The notes under the pieces are model-generated. The model searched no databases. It was not told the origin of the DNA and saw only the letters and a program-made list of their open reading frames with translations. A stretch of DNA of 23,264 bases from SG8-41 sp035620515. Lineage in GTDB: Bacteria > Pseudomonadota > Gammaproteobacteria > Burkholderiales > SG8-41. Position 1 is the stretch's first letter. Each line of letters starts with the position of its first letter. Positions 17,080-23,264 of the stretch are shown in pieces. Made by a program: the position numbers and the translations under genes. Where the stretch lies: positions 1 through 23,264 of the forward strand of contig DASPGR010000218.1 in the NCBI GenBank assembly GCA_035620515.1, in the 5' to 3' direction.

Positions 17080-18054
17080 ATGATTGCACGACCGAGATTC
17101 CTGTTGTCCTGCGTGATTGCCGTGTTGATGGCTGGCGCGGCTGCCGGCGTGCCGGCTCAGGGATATCCCGCAAGACACGTCACGTTTTTCGTTCCGTTCG
17201 CCGCTGGAAGCGCGACCGACGTTCTCGCGCGCTCGCTCGGGAAGGGCTTTACCGAGGAAACAAGGCAAAACGTTGTCATCGACAATCGTCCGGGCGCGAG
17301 CGGTTTCCTTGCGGCCCAGGCGGTCGCGAGGGCAGCGCCCGACGGCTACGCGGTTCTCATTGGAACCAATACCACGCACGCAGCGAACGAGCACCTGTTC
17401 AAGAAAATACCGTACGATCCCGTGCGGGATTTCGCGCCCGTGACGACCCTGGCGCGCGGCGGCCAAGTCATGCTCGTGCATCCCCAGGTCCCGGCAAAGA
17501 CCGTCCAGGAGTTCATCGCGCTCGCCAGGCGCCAGCCGGGCAAGCTCACATTCGGCAGTGGCAGCTCATCGAGCCGCGTGGGTGGCGAGCTTTTCCAGCA
17601 GATGGCCGGCCTGCAGCTCGTGCACGTTCCCTACAAGAGCAATCCGATGGCCGTGACCGATCTCGTTGGCGGGCACATCGATATGATGGTGACCGACGTC
17701 GTCACGGGCCTGCCGCAGTATCGCGCCGGAAAGGCGCGCGCGCTTGGGGTCAGCAGCCCGACGCGGCTTTCGGTGGCCCCGGAGTTGCCGACTATCGCCG
17801 AGGCCGGCGTGAAAGGCTACGAGCTCACGTTCTGGTTCGCGGCGTACCTGCCGGCGAAGACACCGCCCGCGGTCGTCGAGCGTCTGCGCGGGCTCTTCGT
17901 CAACGCGACCCAAGGCGCCCCGGCGCAGGCATTCTTCAAGAGCACCGGCATCGAGCCGTACACGATGACTTCCGCGGAACTTGCCAGGTTCCAGGCATCC
18001 GAGTCCGCAAAATGGGCGAAGGTGATCAAGGCGGCCGGCATTACCCCGCAGTAA
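17080..18054 (+). CDS. Bug-family tripartite tricarboxylate transporter substrate-binding protein
   Basis: A periplasmic receptor of the Bug type that binds small carboxylates or related solutes. The 324-residue protein has a signal peptide (MIARPRFLLSCVIAVLMAG, with cleavage probably after VPAQ or nearby). After it come YPARHVTFFVPFAAGSATDV, then DNRPGASG, a GTNTTHA stretch, and the VPYKSNPMAVTDLVGGHIDMM pattern typical of the family. ATG 17080 is preceded by GGGGAGG at 17066-17072. The TctA/TctB membrane partners are not in the window, as is common for orphan Bug receptors. It is followed 21 bases later by a CoA-transferase gene, which suggests that the bound ligand may be an acid activated as a CoA thioester; the ligand itself is unknown. 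Confidence 0.92.
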   Translation: MIARPRFLLSCVIAVLMAGAAAGVPAQGYPARHVTFFVPFAAGSATDVLARSLGKGFTEETRQNVVIDNRPGASGFLAAQAVARAAPDGYAVLIGTNTTHAANEHLFKKIPYDPVRDFAPVTTLARGGQVMLVHPQVPAKTVQEFIALARRQPGKLTFGSGSSSSRVGGELFQQMAGLQLVHVPYKSNPMAVTDLVGGHIDMMVTDVVTGLPQYRAGKARALGVSSPTRLSVAPELPTIAEAGVKGYELTFWFAAYLPAKTPPAVVERLRGLFVNATQGAPAQAFFKSTGIEPYTMTSAELARFQASESAKWAKVIKAAGITPQ

Positions 18055-18075
18055 CCCATACGATTGTTTCCTGCC

Positions 18076-19308
18076 ATGAGCGGACCCCTTGACGGTGTGC
18101 GGGTCATCGACCTCACGACAGTCGTGATGGGGCCGTTCGCGACCCAGATCCTCGCTGATCTCGGCGCCGATGTCGTCAAGGTCGAGCCCCCGGAGGGCGA
18201 CGTGCTGCGCCACATTGCGCCGATGCGGCACACAGGCATGGGGCACATCTTTCTGCATCACAACCGCAACAAGCGCTCCCTCGTGCTCGATCTCAAGCAG
18301 GCACCGGGCCGCGAGGCGCTGCTGCGGCTCGTGCGGCCGGCCGACGTGCTGGTCTATAACGTGCGCCCGCAGGCGATGGCGCGACTCAAGCTCACGTACG
18401 ACGACGTGCGCGCGGTCAACGAGCGAATCATCTACGTCGGCGCTTACGGATACGGCGAGAGCGGGCCGTACGCGGGCGAGCCCGCGTACGATGACCTGAT
18501 CCAGGGAAGGTCCGGTCTTCCGCATCTCTTTTCCGAAGCGGGCGCGGACCGGCCGCGCTACGTGCCGACGGCGATCTCCGACCGCATCACGGGCCTTGCC
18601 ACGGTCAACGCCGTCACTTCGGCGCTTTTCTGCAGAGAGCGGACCGGTAAAGGCCAGGCGGTGGAAGTGCCCATGTTCGAGACGCTCGCGCAGCTCGTGC
18701 TGGGCGATCACATGGCCGGACGCACGTTCGAGCCGCCGATCGCGCCCTACCGCTACGCGCGCATGGTGTCGCCGCACCGCGCGCCGTACGCAACCCGTGA
18801 TGGCTACGTCTGCGTGCTGGTCTACAACGACAAGCACTGGCGCAGCTTCTTTCGCCTGATCGGACGCGAGGCGATGTTCGAGTCCGATCCGCGCTTTTCC
18901 ACCCAGGAGGCACGTTCGCGCAATATCGCCGAGGTCTACGAATTCGTCGCGGGAGAGATTGCGAAGCGAACGAGCGCGGAGTGGCTGCGCCTGCTGAAAG
19001 AAGCTGACATCCCGGTTACACCGCTGAATTCGGTCGAGGATCTGATCGACGATCCCCATCTGAGGCAAACCGGATTCATCGCCTTCACGGACCATCCGAC
19101 GGAAGGCAGGCTGCGCGAGATGACCGCTCCGGGCAAATGGTCGGAGTCGCAGTCCGACCGCCTGCGTCCGGCCCCGCGCCTTGGCGAGCACAGCGTGGAG
19201 ATCCTGCGCGAGGCGGGCTACAGCGAGGCTGAGATTCAATCCCTGATCGCAGCCCGCGTCACATCAGCCGCTGAACCGTCGGGCGTGCCGGGAAAATCCG
19301 GAAATTGA
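18076..19308 (+). CDS. Family III CoA-transferase (CaiB/BaiF type)
   Basis: Transfers coenzyme A between carboxylic acids through an aspartyl-CoA intermediate. The 410-residue protein opens with GPLDGVRVIDLTTVVMGPFATQ, followed by LGADVVKVEPPEGD, NRNKRSLVLDLK and a YDDLIQGRSGL stretch containing the expected catalytic Asp (139 or 140). RTGKGQAVEVPMFETLA and PVTPLNSVEDLIDDPHL also match the family. ATG 18076 fits the family start; an in-frame TTG lies 12 bases upstream. Its stop directly abuts the stop of the convergent membrane-protein gene, the two forming TGATCA. Pairing with the Bug receptor gene suggests uptake and activation of an unidentified acid. Confidence 0.92.
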   Translation: MSGPLDGVRVIDLTTVVMGPFATQILADLGADVVKVEPPEGDVLRHIAPMRHTGMGHIFLHHNRNKRSLVLDLKQAPGREALLRLVRPADVLVYNVRPQAMARLKLTYDDVRAVNERIIYVGAYGYGESGPYAGEPAYDDLIQGRSGLPHLFSEAGADRPRYVPTAISDRITGLATVNAVTSALFCRERTGKGQAVEVPMFETLAQLVLGDHMAGRTFEPPIAPYRYARMVSPHRAPYATRDGYVCVLVYNDKHWRSFFRLIGREAMFESDPRFSTQEARSRNIAEVYEFVAGEIAKRTSAEWLRLLKEADIPVTPLNSVEDLIDDPHLRQTGFIAFTDHPTEGRLREMTAPGKWSESQSDRLRPAPRLGEHSVEILREAGYSEAEIQSLIAARVTSAAEPSGVPGKSGN

Positions 19309-19908
19309 TCAGCCGAAGAAGCGCTGCAGCAGCACGTGGGTGGGAAGGTGAATCACGAGGGGGAAACCCGCCATCAGCAGCGCGAGGTAAACCAGCGGCG
19401 GAATGCGGCGCTGCGGCTTCGCGCCCCAGCCGAACACCCAATTGACGTTGTACTTGGGCTCGGTGAGCCAGTAGGTCAACACCAGCACCACCCACGCTAG
19501 AACCGTTTGCGCCGCGAGCGCGCGCGGGTCGTAACCCAGCCGGGCAAGCATCCACAAGAGCAGCGCCGGCAAGATCACATGGAAGAGCGACAGCGCCCGG
19601 ACGTAAAGGGGGCGATGCGCTTCGAACATGTAATCGGTGAGCCCGCTCACGTGGCGCCCGGAGAGAAGCTGGCCAAAGAAGCTCACGTTCCACATCAGCT
19701 CGGGCAGCAGCGTGCCCACCGCCATCATGCTGGCGAGCAGCGCGCTTTCGAGCCAGAGCGCGATCGCGGTGACGAAGAGGGCGATATCGGAGAACCACAG
19801 GAAGTTGCCGAGGGGATACTTGAATATGTAGACGCCTACGGTGATCAGCACGAACACCGAATAAGCGATCTTGAGCCAGAGCGGGATCAGCTCGGCTGTA
19901 GCTTCCAT
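19309..19908 (-). CDS. Uncharacterised multi-pass membrane protein
   Basis: A 199-residue hydrophobic protein with about five or six predicted transmembrane helices (roughly residues 10-30, 38-56, 60-80, 106-126, 133-153 and 174-193) and no signal peptide. Conserved-looking features include WFSDIALF, a GTLLPELMWN segment, EAHRPLYVRALSLFHV, and a motif YNVNWVFGWG before the last helix. Acidic and aromatic residues within the helices hint at a ligand or metal site, but I do not recognise the family. ATG 19908 (MEATAELIP) is the likely start; the frame remains open upstream without a suitable start. It overlaps the 3' end of the isomerase-like gene by 22 bases, so the two are probably translationally coupled. 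Confidence 0.8.
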   Translation of the reverse strand: MEATAELIPLWLKIAYSVFVLITVGVYIFKYPLGNFLWFSDIALFVTAIALWLESALLASMMAVGTLLPELMWNVSFFGQLLSGRHVSGLTDYMFEAHRPLYVRALSLFHVILPALLLWMLARLGYDPRALAAQTVLAWVVLVLTYWLTEPKYNVNWVFGWGAKPQRRIPPLVYLALLMAGFPLVIHLPTHVLLQRFFG

Positions 19909-20735
19909 GCCTGTGAGGCCTCCCGCAGCAGCGCGCGGGTCGCGTCCGCAGCCTCGCGCGCAACGTCCTCGGGCGGGCGCGACCACGCTAGCGGGTTAGG
20001 CGCCTCGTAGCTCAGGAAGCCCGCGTAGTTTTTCTCGGCGAGCAGCCCGAACACATCGCGCCAGCGCACGATGCCCTGGCCCGGCGGGAGCCGGTCGGTG
20101 GGTCTCAACCCTCCCGGCGCCGCTCCCGGGGGCACGTCGCTGTATTGGAATGCGAAGATGTCCCCGGCCGGAACGTCCTCGAAGCCACGCCCCCCGCTGC
20201 CGCTCCTCTCGAGGTGATACGCATCGAGCAACAGGCCGCAATGAGGATGGCCTGCCCCTGCGAGGATCTCGCGGGCCATCTCGAGCCGGTTGATGCTCTC
20301 GTGCTGCGAGCTGTACTCCCAGGCGAGCCGCAGTCCGTGCGCCGCCACGATGCCGCCCGCTTCACGCAGGGCGGCCGCTGCTTCCTTGGTACGACCCGAG
20401 CCCTTCCCCGTGGCGCTCATGATCATCTCGCAGCCGAGAGCCTGGGCCGTCTCGCACGTCTCCGACAGTGAATCGAGAAGGCGGCGCTGCTCGGAGCCCT
20501 TTGCAAACATCCATCCGTACTCCGCGCCGAGGATCGCCACGCGCACTGCGCTCCCGCGCACGAGCTCGATCACGTCGGCACGCGACATGCCTGCGCCCGC
20601 CGCTCGCGCGAAGTCCGCGTGGCGCAACTCCACTGCGTTCCATCCGGCCCGCGGGGCGATGCGCAGCACTTCCGACAGGGGCGTCGTATCGAGCGTCCAG
20701 GTGTGGAGCGCGAGGCGGTCCGGCAGGGTGGTGGT
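19887..20735 (-). CDS. Sugar phosphate isomerase/epimerase-like TIM-barrel protein
   Basis: A protein of about 282 residues from the xylose isomerase-like/AP endonuclease 2 fold, which usually isomerises, epimerises or dehydrates sugars and inositols using a divalent metal. Candidate metal ligands are the Glu in LAWEYSSQHES, the Asp and His in LLLDAYHLERSG, the residues around FQYSD, and the Glu in LSYEAPNP. GTG 20735 (TTTLPDRLALHTW) is favoured because GGAAG precedes it by about six bases and the bases upstream are repeat-like. GTG 20780 would add 15 Arg/Pro-rich residues. The 3' end overlaps the membrane-protein start. It lies 55 bases after fur on the same strand. The substrate is not known. 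Confidence 0.8.
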   Translation of the reverse strand, partial: TTTLPDRLALHTWTLDTTPLSEVLRIAPRAGWNAVELRHADFARAAGAGMSRADVIELVRGSAVRVAILGAEYGWMFAKGSEQRRLLDSLSETCETAQALGCEMIMSATGKGSGRTKEAAAALREAGGIVAAHGLRLAWEYSSQHESINRLEMAREILAGAGHPHCGLLLDAYHLERSGSGGRGFEDVPAGDIFAFQYSDVPPGAAPGGLRPTDRLPPGQGIVRWRDVFGLLAEKNYAGFLSYEAPNPLAWSRPPEDVAREAADATRALLREASQAWKLQPS

Positions 20736-20768
20736 CACGGGGGGCTTCCGGTACGGCGCAACGCGTCT

Positions 20769-20796
20769 CCGGTCGCCCACGCGTCACCCATCACGC
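20769..20796. repeat. Degenerate heptamer repeats between fur and the isomerase gene
   Basis: The segment can be read as four consecutive heptamers close to GTGAYGS on the - strand, like those around nadK. It spans the fur stop codon and the gap before the isomerase-like gene. The degeneracy makes this copy less certain than those near nadK. Confidence 0.4.
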
Positions 20797-21228
20797 TTCT
20801 GCCTTCTGCCTGTAGGGGCAATCCCGCTTGATGCAGTCGGCGTAGAGGTGGAGCGAATGATCGTGGATGCGGAAGCCGCGGTCTTTCGCAACTTTTTCCT
20901 GCCGCTTTTCGATCTCCGGATCGAAAAACTCCTCGACGTGACCGCACTGGATGCACACCAGGTGATCGTGGTGCCCGCCCTGGTTCAGCTCGAACACGGC
21001 CTTTCCGGTTTCGAAATGATGGCGGATGAGGAGACCCGCCTGCTCGAACTGGGTGAGGACGCGGTAGACGGTTGCAAGGCCGATATCGGTGCCGTCCTTC
21101 GACAGCAGCCTGTAGACGTCCTCGGCCGAGAGGTGGCGCACCGGGCTCGTCTCGAAAAGCTGCAGGATCCGCAGCCGGGGAAGCGTGGCCTTGAGGCCTA
21201 TCGTCTTGAGATCATTCGGCGAACTCAC
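20791..21228 (-). CDS. fur: Ferric uptake regulator Fur
   Basis: The Fe2+-dependent repressor of iron uptake genes. The 145-residue protein has a winged-helix DNA-binding domain (GLKATLPRLRIL, then HLSAEDVYRLL and GLATVYRVLTQFEQAGL), a hinge, and a dimerisation domain with the metal-binding HHDH sequence. The structural zinc pair C-x-x-C is in CIQC, and further Cys residues lie in ADCIKRDC. I chose GTG 21228 because GGGAG lies four to five bases upstream and MSSPNDLKTIGLKATLP matches known Fur starts. ATG 21267 would add 13 residues, has no ribosome site and falls on the probable -10 box. It is divergent from bamE, as in related genomes. Confidence 0.95.
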   Translation of the reverse strand: MSSPNDLKTIGLKATLPRLRILQLFETSPVRHLSAEDVYRLLSKDGTDIGLATVYRVLTQFEQAGLLIRHHFETGKAVFELNQGGHHDHLVCIQCGHVEEFFDPEIEKRQEKVAKDRGFRIHDHSLHLYADCIKRDCPYRQKAEA

Positions 21229-21262
21229 CGCGCTCCCGATGTCAGAATTGGGGGGGTCGGTT

Positions 21263-21291
21263 ATCATATTCGCATTCGGCTGCCATGGAAA
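21263..21291 (-). promoter_or_regulatory. Probable fur promoter, possibly with Fur-like half-sites
   Basis: On the - strand TTTCCA (21291-21286), a 17-base spacer and TATGAT (21268-21263) form a good vegetative promoter 35 bases upstream of the preferred GTG. The hexamers GAATAT and GATAAC overlap the -10 box and resemble GATAAT, so autoregulation is conceivable, but a complete 19-base Fur box is not present. Confidence 0.5.
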
Positions 21292-21331
21292 CCGCGACAG
21301 TACAAGGGTTTTGCCTCGCGTGAGCAATGCC

Positions 21332-21976
21332 ATGAACCACATCTCGCCGTCACGGCGCCATCGTCTTGCGCGCGGCGTCGCGTGCATCGCGTTGCTGGTC
21401 GCGGGTTGCAGTGGCTCCTCGTGGATGTCGCCGTTCTCTGCCTATCGCATGGACATCCAGCAGGGCAATGCGATCACGCAGGAGATGGTCGTGAAGCTCA
21501 AACCGGGGATGACGCGCGCGCAGGTGAAATTCGCGCTCGGCACGCCGCTCATCGTCGACACGTTTCGCACGGATCGCTGGGACTACGTGTACTACCTGCA
21601 GAAGCCGAACGGCCCCCGCGAGTACCGGCATATCGTCGCCGTGTTCAAGGGAGACCGCCTTGAACGGCTCGAAGGCGACGTCGTGCCGCTGCGCGAGGGC
21701 AAAGGCACGCTGAGCATCGACAAGGTGCCGGCCGCGGCGGGCACGCCATCCGCGAGGGCGGCAGTCGACGGCGCGGCATCGGGGCCGTCGGCGCAGAAGG
21801 CTCCCACAAGCGGGAGCGAGTCGGGTAACCAGACATCGGGGCCGTCGGCGCAGAAGGCGCCCTCGACCGGGAGCGAGCCGGCGACCCAGGATTCCAAGGA
21901 GAAAAAGCCGGCTACGCCGGCGCCGGCGAAAGAGGGCGGATATTCCGAGCCGATCACCGAGTCGCTGGGTTTCTGA
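21332..21976 (+). CDS. bamE: Outer membrane assembly lipoprotein BamE with extended C-terminus
   Basis: A lipoprotein component of the BAM complex that inserts outer-membrane proteins. The 214-residue precursor has a signal peptide ending in the lipobox LVAGC, with lipidated Cys26. The BamE/SmpA domain is at about 36-117 (YRMDIQQGNAITQEMV, then LKPGMTRAQVKFALGTP and DRWDYVYYL). The remaining 95 or so residues are low complexity, rich in Ser, Pro, Gly, Ala and Lys, with two tandem 19-residue repeats. Typical BamE proteins are 110-180 residues, so the tail is unusual. ATG 21332 lacks a strong ribosome site; GTG 21320 in frame is possible. The gene is divergent from fur, and dapB starts six bases after its stop. 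Confidence 0.9.
   Translation: MNHISPSRRHRLARGVACIALLVAGCSGSSWMSPFSAYRMDIQQGNAITQEMVVKLKPGMTRAQVKFALGTPLIVDTFRTDRWDYVYYLQKPNGPREYRHIVAVFKGDRLERLEGDVVPLREGKGTLSIDKVPAAAGTPSARAAVDGAASGPSAQKAPTSGSESGNQTSGPSAQKAPSTGSEPATQDSKEKKPATPAPAKEGGYSEPITESLGF
21778..21891 (+). repeat. Two tandem 57-base repeats inside bamE
   Basis: Copies at 21778-21834 and 21835-21891 each begin ATCGGGGCCGTCGGCGCAGA. They encode SGPSAQKAPTSGSESGNQT and SGPSAQKAPSTGSEPATQD. The period is exactly 19 codons, so copy-number change would keep the frame. The second half of each unit has diverged. Confidence 0.9.
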
Positions 21977-21982
21977 CAGGCC

Positions 21983-22798
21983 ATGGCAAAACTGAAAGTA
22001 GCTGTCGCGGGCGCGTCCGGCCGAATGGGCCGCGCCGTGATCGAGACCGTTCTGCGTGACTCCGAGCTGGATCTTGCGGCCGCCCTCGAAGTGCGCGGAA
22101 ATCCGCACGTCGGCAGGGATGCCGGCGAACTCGCCGGGTCGCCGTGCGGGGCCAAAATCTCGGATGATCCCGCCCGTGCGCTTGCGGGCTGCGACGTGCT
22201 CATCGATTTCACGCGGCCCGAGGGCACGATGGCGCACCTCGCCGCATGCCGCAAGCAGGGCGTGCGCATGGTCATCGGCACGACCGGGTTTGACGATGCA
22301 CAGAAGAAGGAGATCGCCGGCGCGGCGCGCGAGATCGCCATCGCGTTGTCGCCGAACTTCAGCGTCGGCGTGAACGTTGCGTTCAATCTCCTCGATTCGG
22401 CGGCGAAGGCGCTCGGCAAGGGCTACGATGTGGAAATCGTCGAGGCGCATCACCGCCACAAGGCGGATGCGCCCTCCGGCACCGCGTTGCGCATGGGCGA
22501 GGTCGTGGCGCGCGCGCTTGGCCGCGACCTCAAGCGATGTGCCATCTTCGGGCGCGAGGGGGTGACCGGCGAGCGCAGCGACGAGACCATCGGCTTCGCC
22601 ACCGTGCGCGGCGGCGATCTGGTGGGCGACCATACGGTCATGTTCATCGGCAACGGCGAGCGAATCGAGATCACGCATCGTGCGTCGAGCCGTGCGAACT
22701 TCGCGAACGGGGCGTTGCGCGCGGCGCGCTTCCTGATGTCGCGGGCGAACGGCCTCTACGACATGGCAGACGTTCTTGGCTTCGCCAGGAAGGCCTGA
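21983..22798 (+). CDS. dapB: 4-hydroxy-tetrahydrodipicolinate reductase
   Basis: Reduces the DapA product with NAD(P)H in lysine and diaminopimelate synthesis, supplying the cell wall. The 271-residue protein has an N-terminal dinucleotide fold with VAGASGRMGRAV at about 7-18, the VLIDFTRPEGT and IGTTGF segments, and the catalytic signature EAHHRHKADAPSGTAL with its His and Lys. A C-terminal ITHRASSRANFANGAL completes the substrate site. ATG 21983 follows the bamE stop by six bases, with AGG in the overlap region. The gene order bamE-dapB-carA is familiar from betaproteobacteria. A 143-base gap follows, containing the carA promoter and leader. Confidence 0.97.
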   Translation: MAKLKVAVAGASGRMGRAVIETVLRDSELDLAAALEVRGNPHVGRDAGELAGSPCGAKISDDPARALAGCDVLIDFTRPEGTMAHLAACRKQGVRMVIGTTGFDDAQKKEIAGAAREIAIALSPNFSVGVNVAFNLLDSAAKALGKGYDVEIVEAHHRHKADAPSGTALRMGEVVARALGRDLKRCAIFGREGVTGERSDETIGFATVRGGDLVGDHTVMFIGNGERIEITHRASSRANFANGALRAARFLMSRANGLYDMADVLGFARKA

Positions 22799-22838
22799 TC
22801 GGAATACCCTCAGAGCGTCTCATCAGGGGCGGCCCGCG

Positions 22839-22867
22839 TTGCCGGTGCGGAGCCTTTGACGTATAAT
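22839..22867 (+). promoter_or_regulatory. Sigma-70 promoter for carA
   Basis: TTGCCG (22839-22844), a 17-base spacer and a perfect TATAAT (22862-22867) give the strongest vegetative promoter in the window. Transcription would begin near 22874, about 68 bases ahead of the carA start and just before the leader hairpin. Confidence 0.8.
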
Positions 22868-22878
22868 TCGTGCGGTGG

Positions 22879-22908
22879 AGCGGGATGGGCCAGCCGGCCC
22901 GTCCCGCT
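22879..22908 (+). terminator. carA leader hairpin (attenuator or 5' stabilising stem)
   Basis: Arms 22879-22891 and 22896-22908 form a 13-pair stem with one G-U pair and an AGCC loop, followed by TTCTACATCTACTTT. It begins within a few bases of the expected carA start. The U-tract is short, so termination may be partial. It could be an attenuator of pyrimidine or arginine control, a 5' mRNA-protecting stem, or a dapB terminator; the sequence does not decide. Confidence 0.6.
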
Positions 22909-22941
22909 TTCTACATCTACTTTCAAAATCAAGAGCTTATT

Positions 22942-23264
22942 GTGTCGCGGGTTCCGGCCATCCTCGTACTCAAAGATGGCACCGTTTTCCGCGGCGCGTC
23001 GATCGGCGCCGAAGGCACAGCCGTTGGCGAGGTGGTGTTCAACACCGCCATGACCGGTTACCAGGAGATCCTCACCGACCCGTCCTACAGCCGGCAGCTC
23101 GTAACGCTCACCTATCCACACATCGGCAACACCGGGACCAATCCGGTGGATCTCGAGTCCGACCGGGTCCACGCGGCCGGCCTGATCGTGCGCGACCTTC
23201 CCGTACTGGCCTCGAACTGGCGCAAATCCTGGACCCTTTCCGACTATCTCCAGGGCCAGGGCGT
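22942..23264 (+). CDS. carA: Carbamoyl-phosphate synthase small subunit, N-terminal part (3' end outside window)
   Basis: The glutamine amidotransferase subunit that feeds ammonia to CarB for carbamoyl phosphate, the common precursor of arginine and pyrimidines. The 107 codons seen cover part of the N-terminal CPSase small-chain domain: PAILVLKDGTVFRGASIG, GEVVFNTAMTGYQEILTDPSY and LTYPHIGNTGTNPVDLES, all strongly conserved. The C-terminal amidotransferase domain lies beyond the window. The start is GTG 22942, with AAGAG about seven bases upstream. It has its own promoter and leader hairpin, so it is regulated apart from bamE and dapB. Confidence 0.95.
   Translation, partial: MSRVPAILVLKDGTVFRGASIGAEGTAVGEVVFNTAMTGYQEILTDPSYSRQLVTLTYPHIGNTGTNPVDLESDRVHAAGLIVRDLPVLASNWRKSWTLSDYLQGQG

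Noticed and set aside
17566..19239. 557-codon open frame antisense to the Bug receptor and CoA-transferase
   Set aside because: Shadow of two well-recognised genes, with no domain of its own and no promoter or ribosome site.
21250..21256. Seven-C tract (G on + strand) as a phase-variation switch in fur
   Set aside because: It is inside the coding region only if ATG 21267 is used; the preferred GTG 21228 places it in the 5' leader.

Overview
The window is a GC-rich chromosomal segment, about two-thirds G+C by eye, that reads as a betaproteobacterium, probably an uncultured Burkholderiales-like lineage. Three observations support this. The housekeeping order is hrcA-nadK-recN on one side and fur-bamE-dapB-carA on the other. 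There is a Bug-type tripartite tricarboxylate transporter receptor beside a family III CoA-transferase. The Fur, BamE, NadK and GrpE/DnaK/DnaJ sequences are proteobacterial. The assignment is by recognition only; no search was run.

Left part (1-7504): the 3' two-thirds of cysS, whose second half has a visibly different base and codon composition. It is followed by a NupC-type nucleoside transporter and a protein resembling the MSS51 C-terminal domain, both on the + strand. A TylF-type methyltransferase homologue on the - strand is divergent from a mandelate-racemase-type enolase-superfamily enzyme. That enzyme is followed by a thiamine-diphosphate enzyme of the acetolactate synthase fold. These last two could form a small catabolic module for a sugar acid or related hydroxy acid; the substrate is not readable from the sequence.

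Middle part (7525-14328): the chaperone cluster grpE-dnaK-dnaJ on the - strand, with sigma-32-like promoters in front of both grpE and dnaK. Further right on the same strand is an hrcA-hemH pair. Between hemH and grpE lies a + strand gene for a DUF2249-hemerythrin protein. No CIRCE operator was seen anywhere, so the HrcA targets probably lie outside the window.

Right part (14504-23264): nadK and recN on the + strand, then four accessory genes placed between recN and fur. These are the Bug receptor and CoA-transferase on +, and an unknown membrane protein and a sugar-phosphate-isomerase-like protein on -. Then come fur (-) divergent from bamE (+), dapB, and the 5' end of carA behind a strong promoter and a prominent leader hairpin.

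No rRNA, tRNA, insertion sequence, integrase, CRISPR array or obvious defence cassette was found. No gene-free gap exceeds 180 bases. The most useful non-coding observations are the sigma-32 promoters, the dnaK-dnaJ hairpin, the carA leader hairpin and a degenerate heptamer repeat that recurs in several intergenic gaps.
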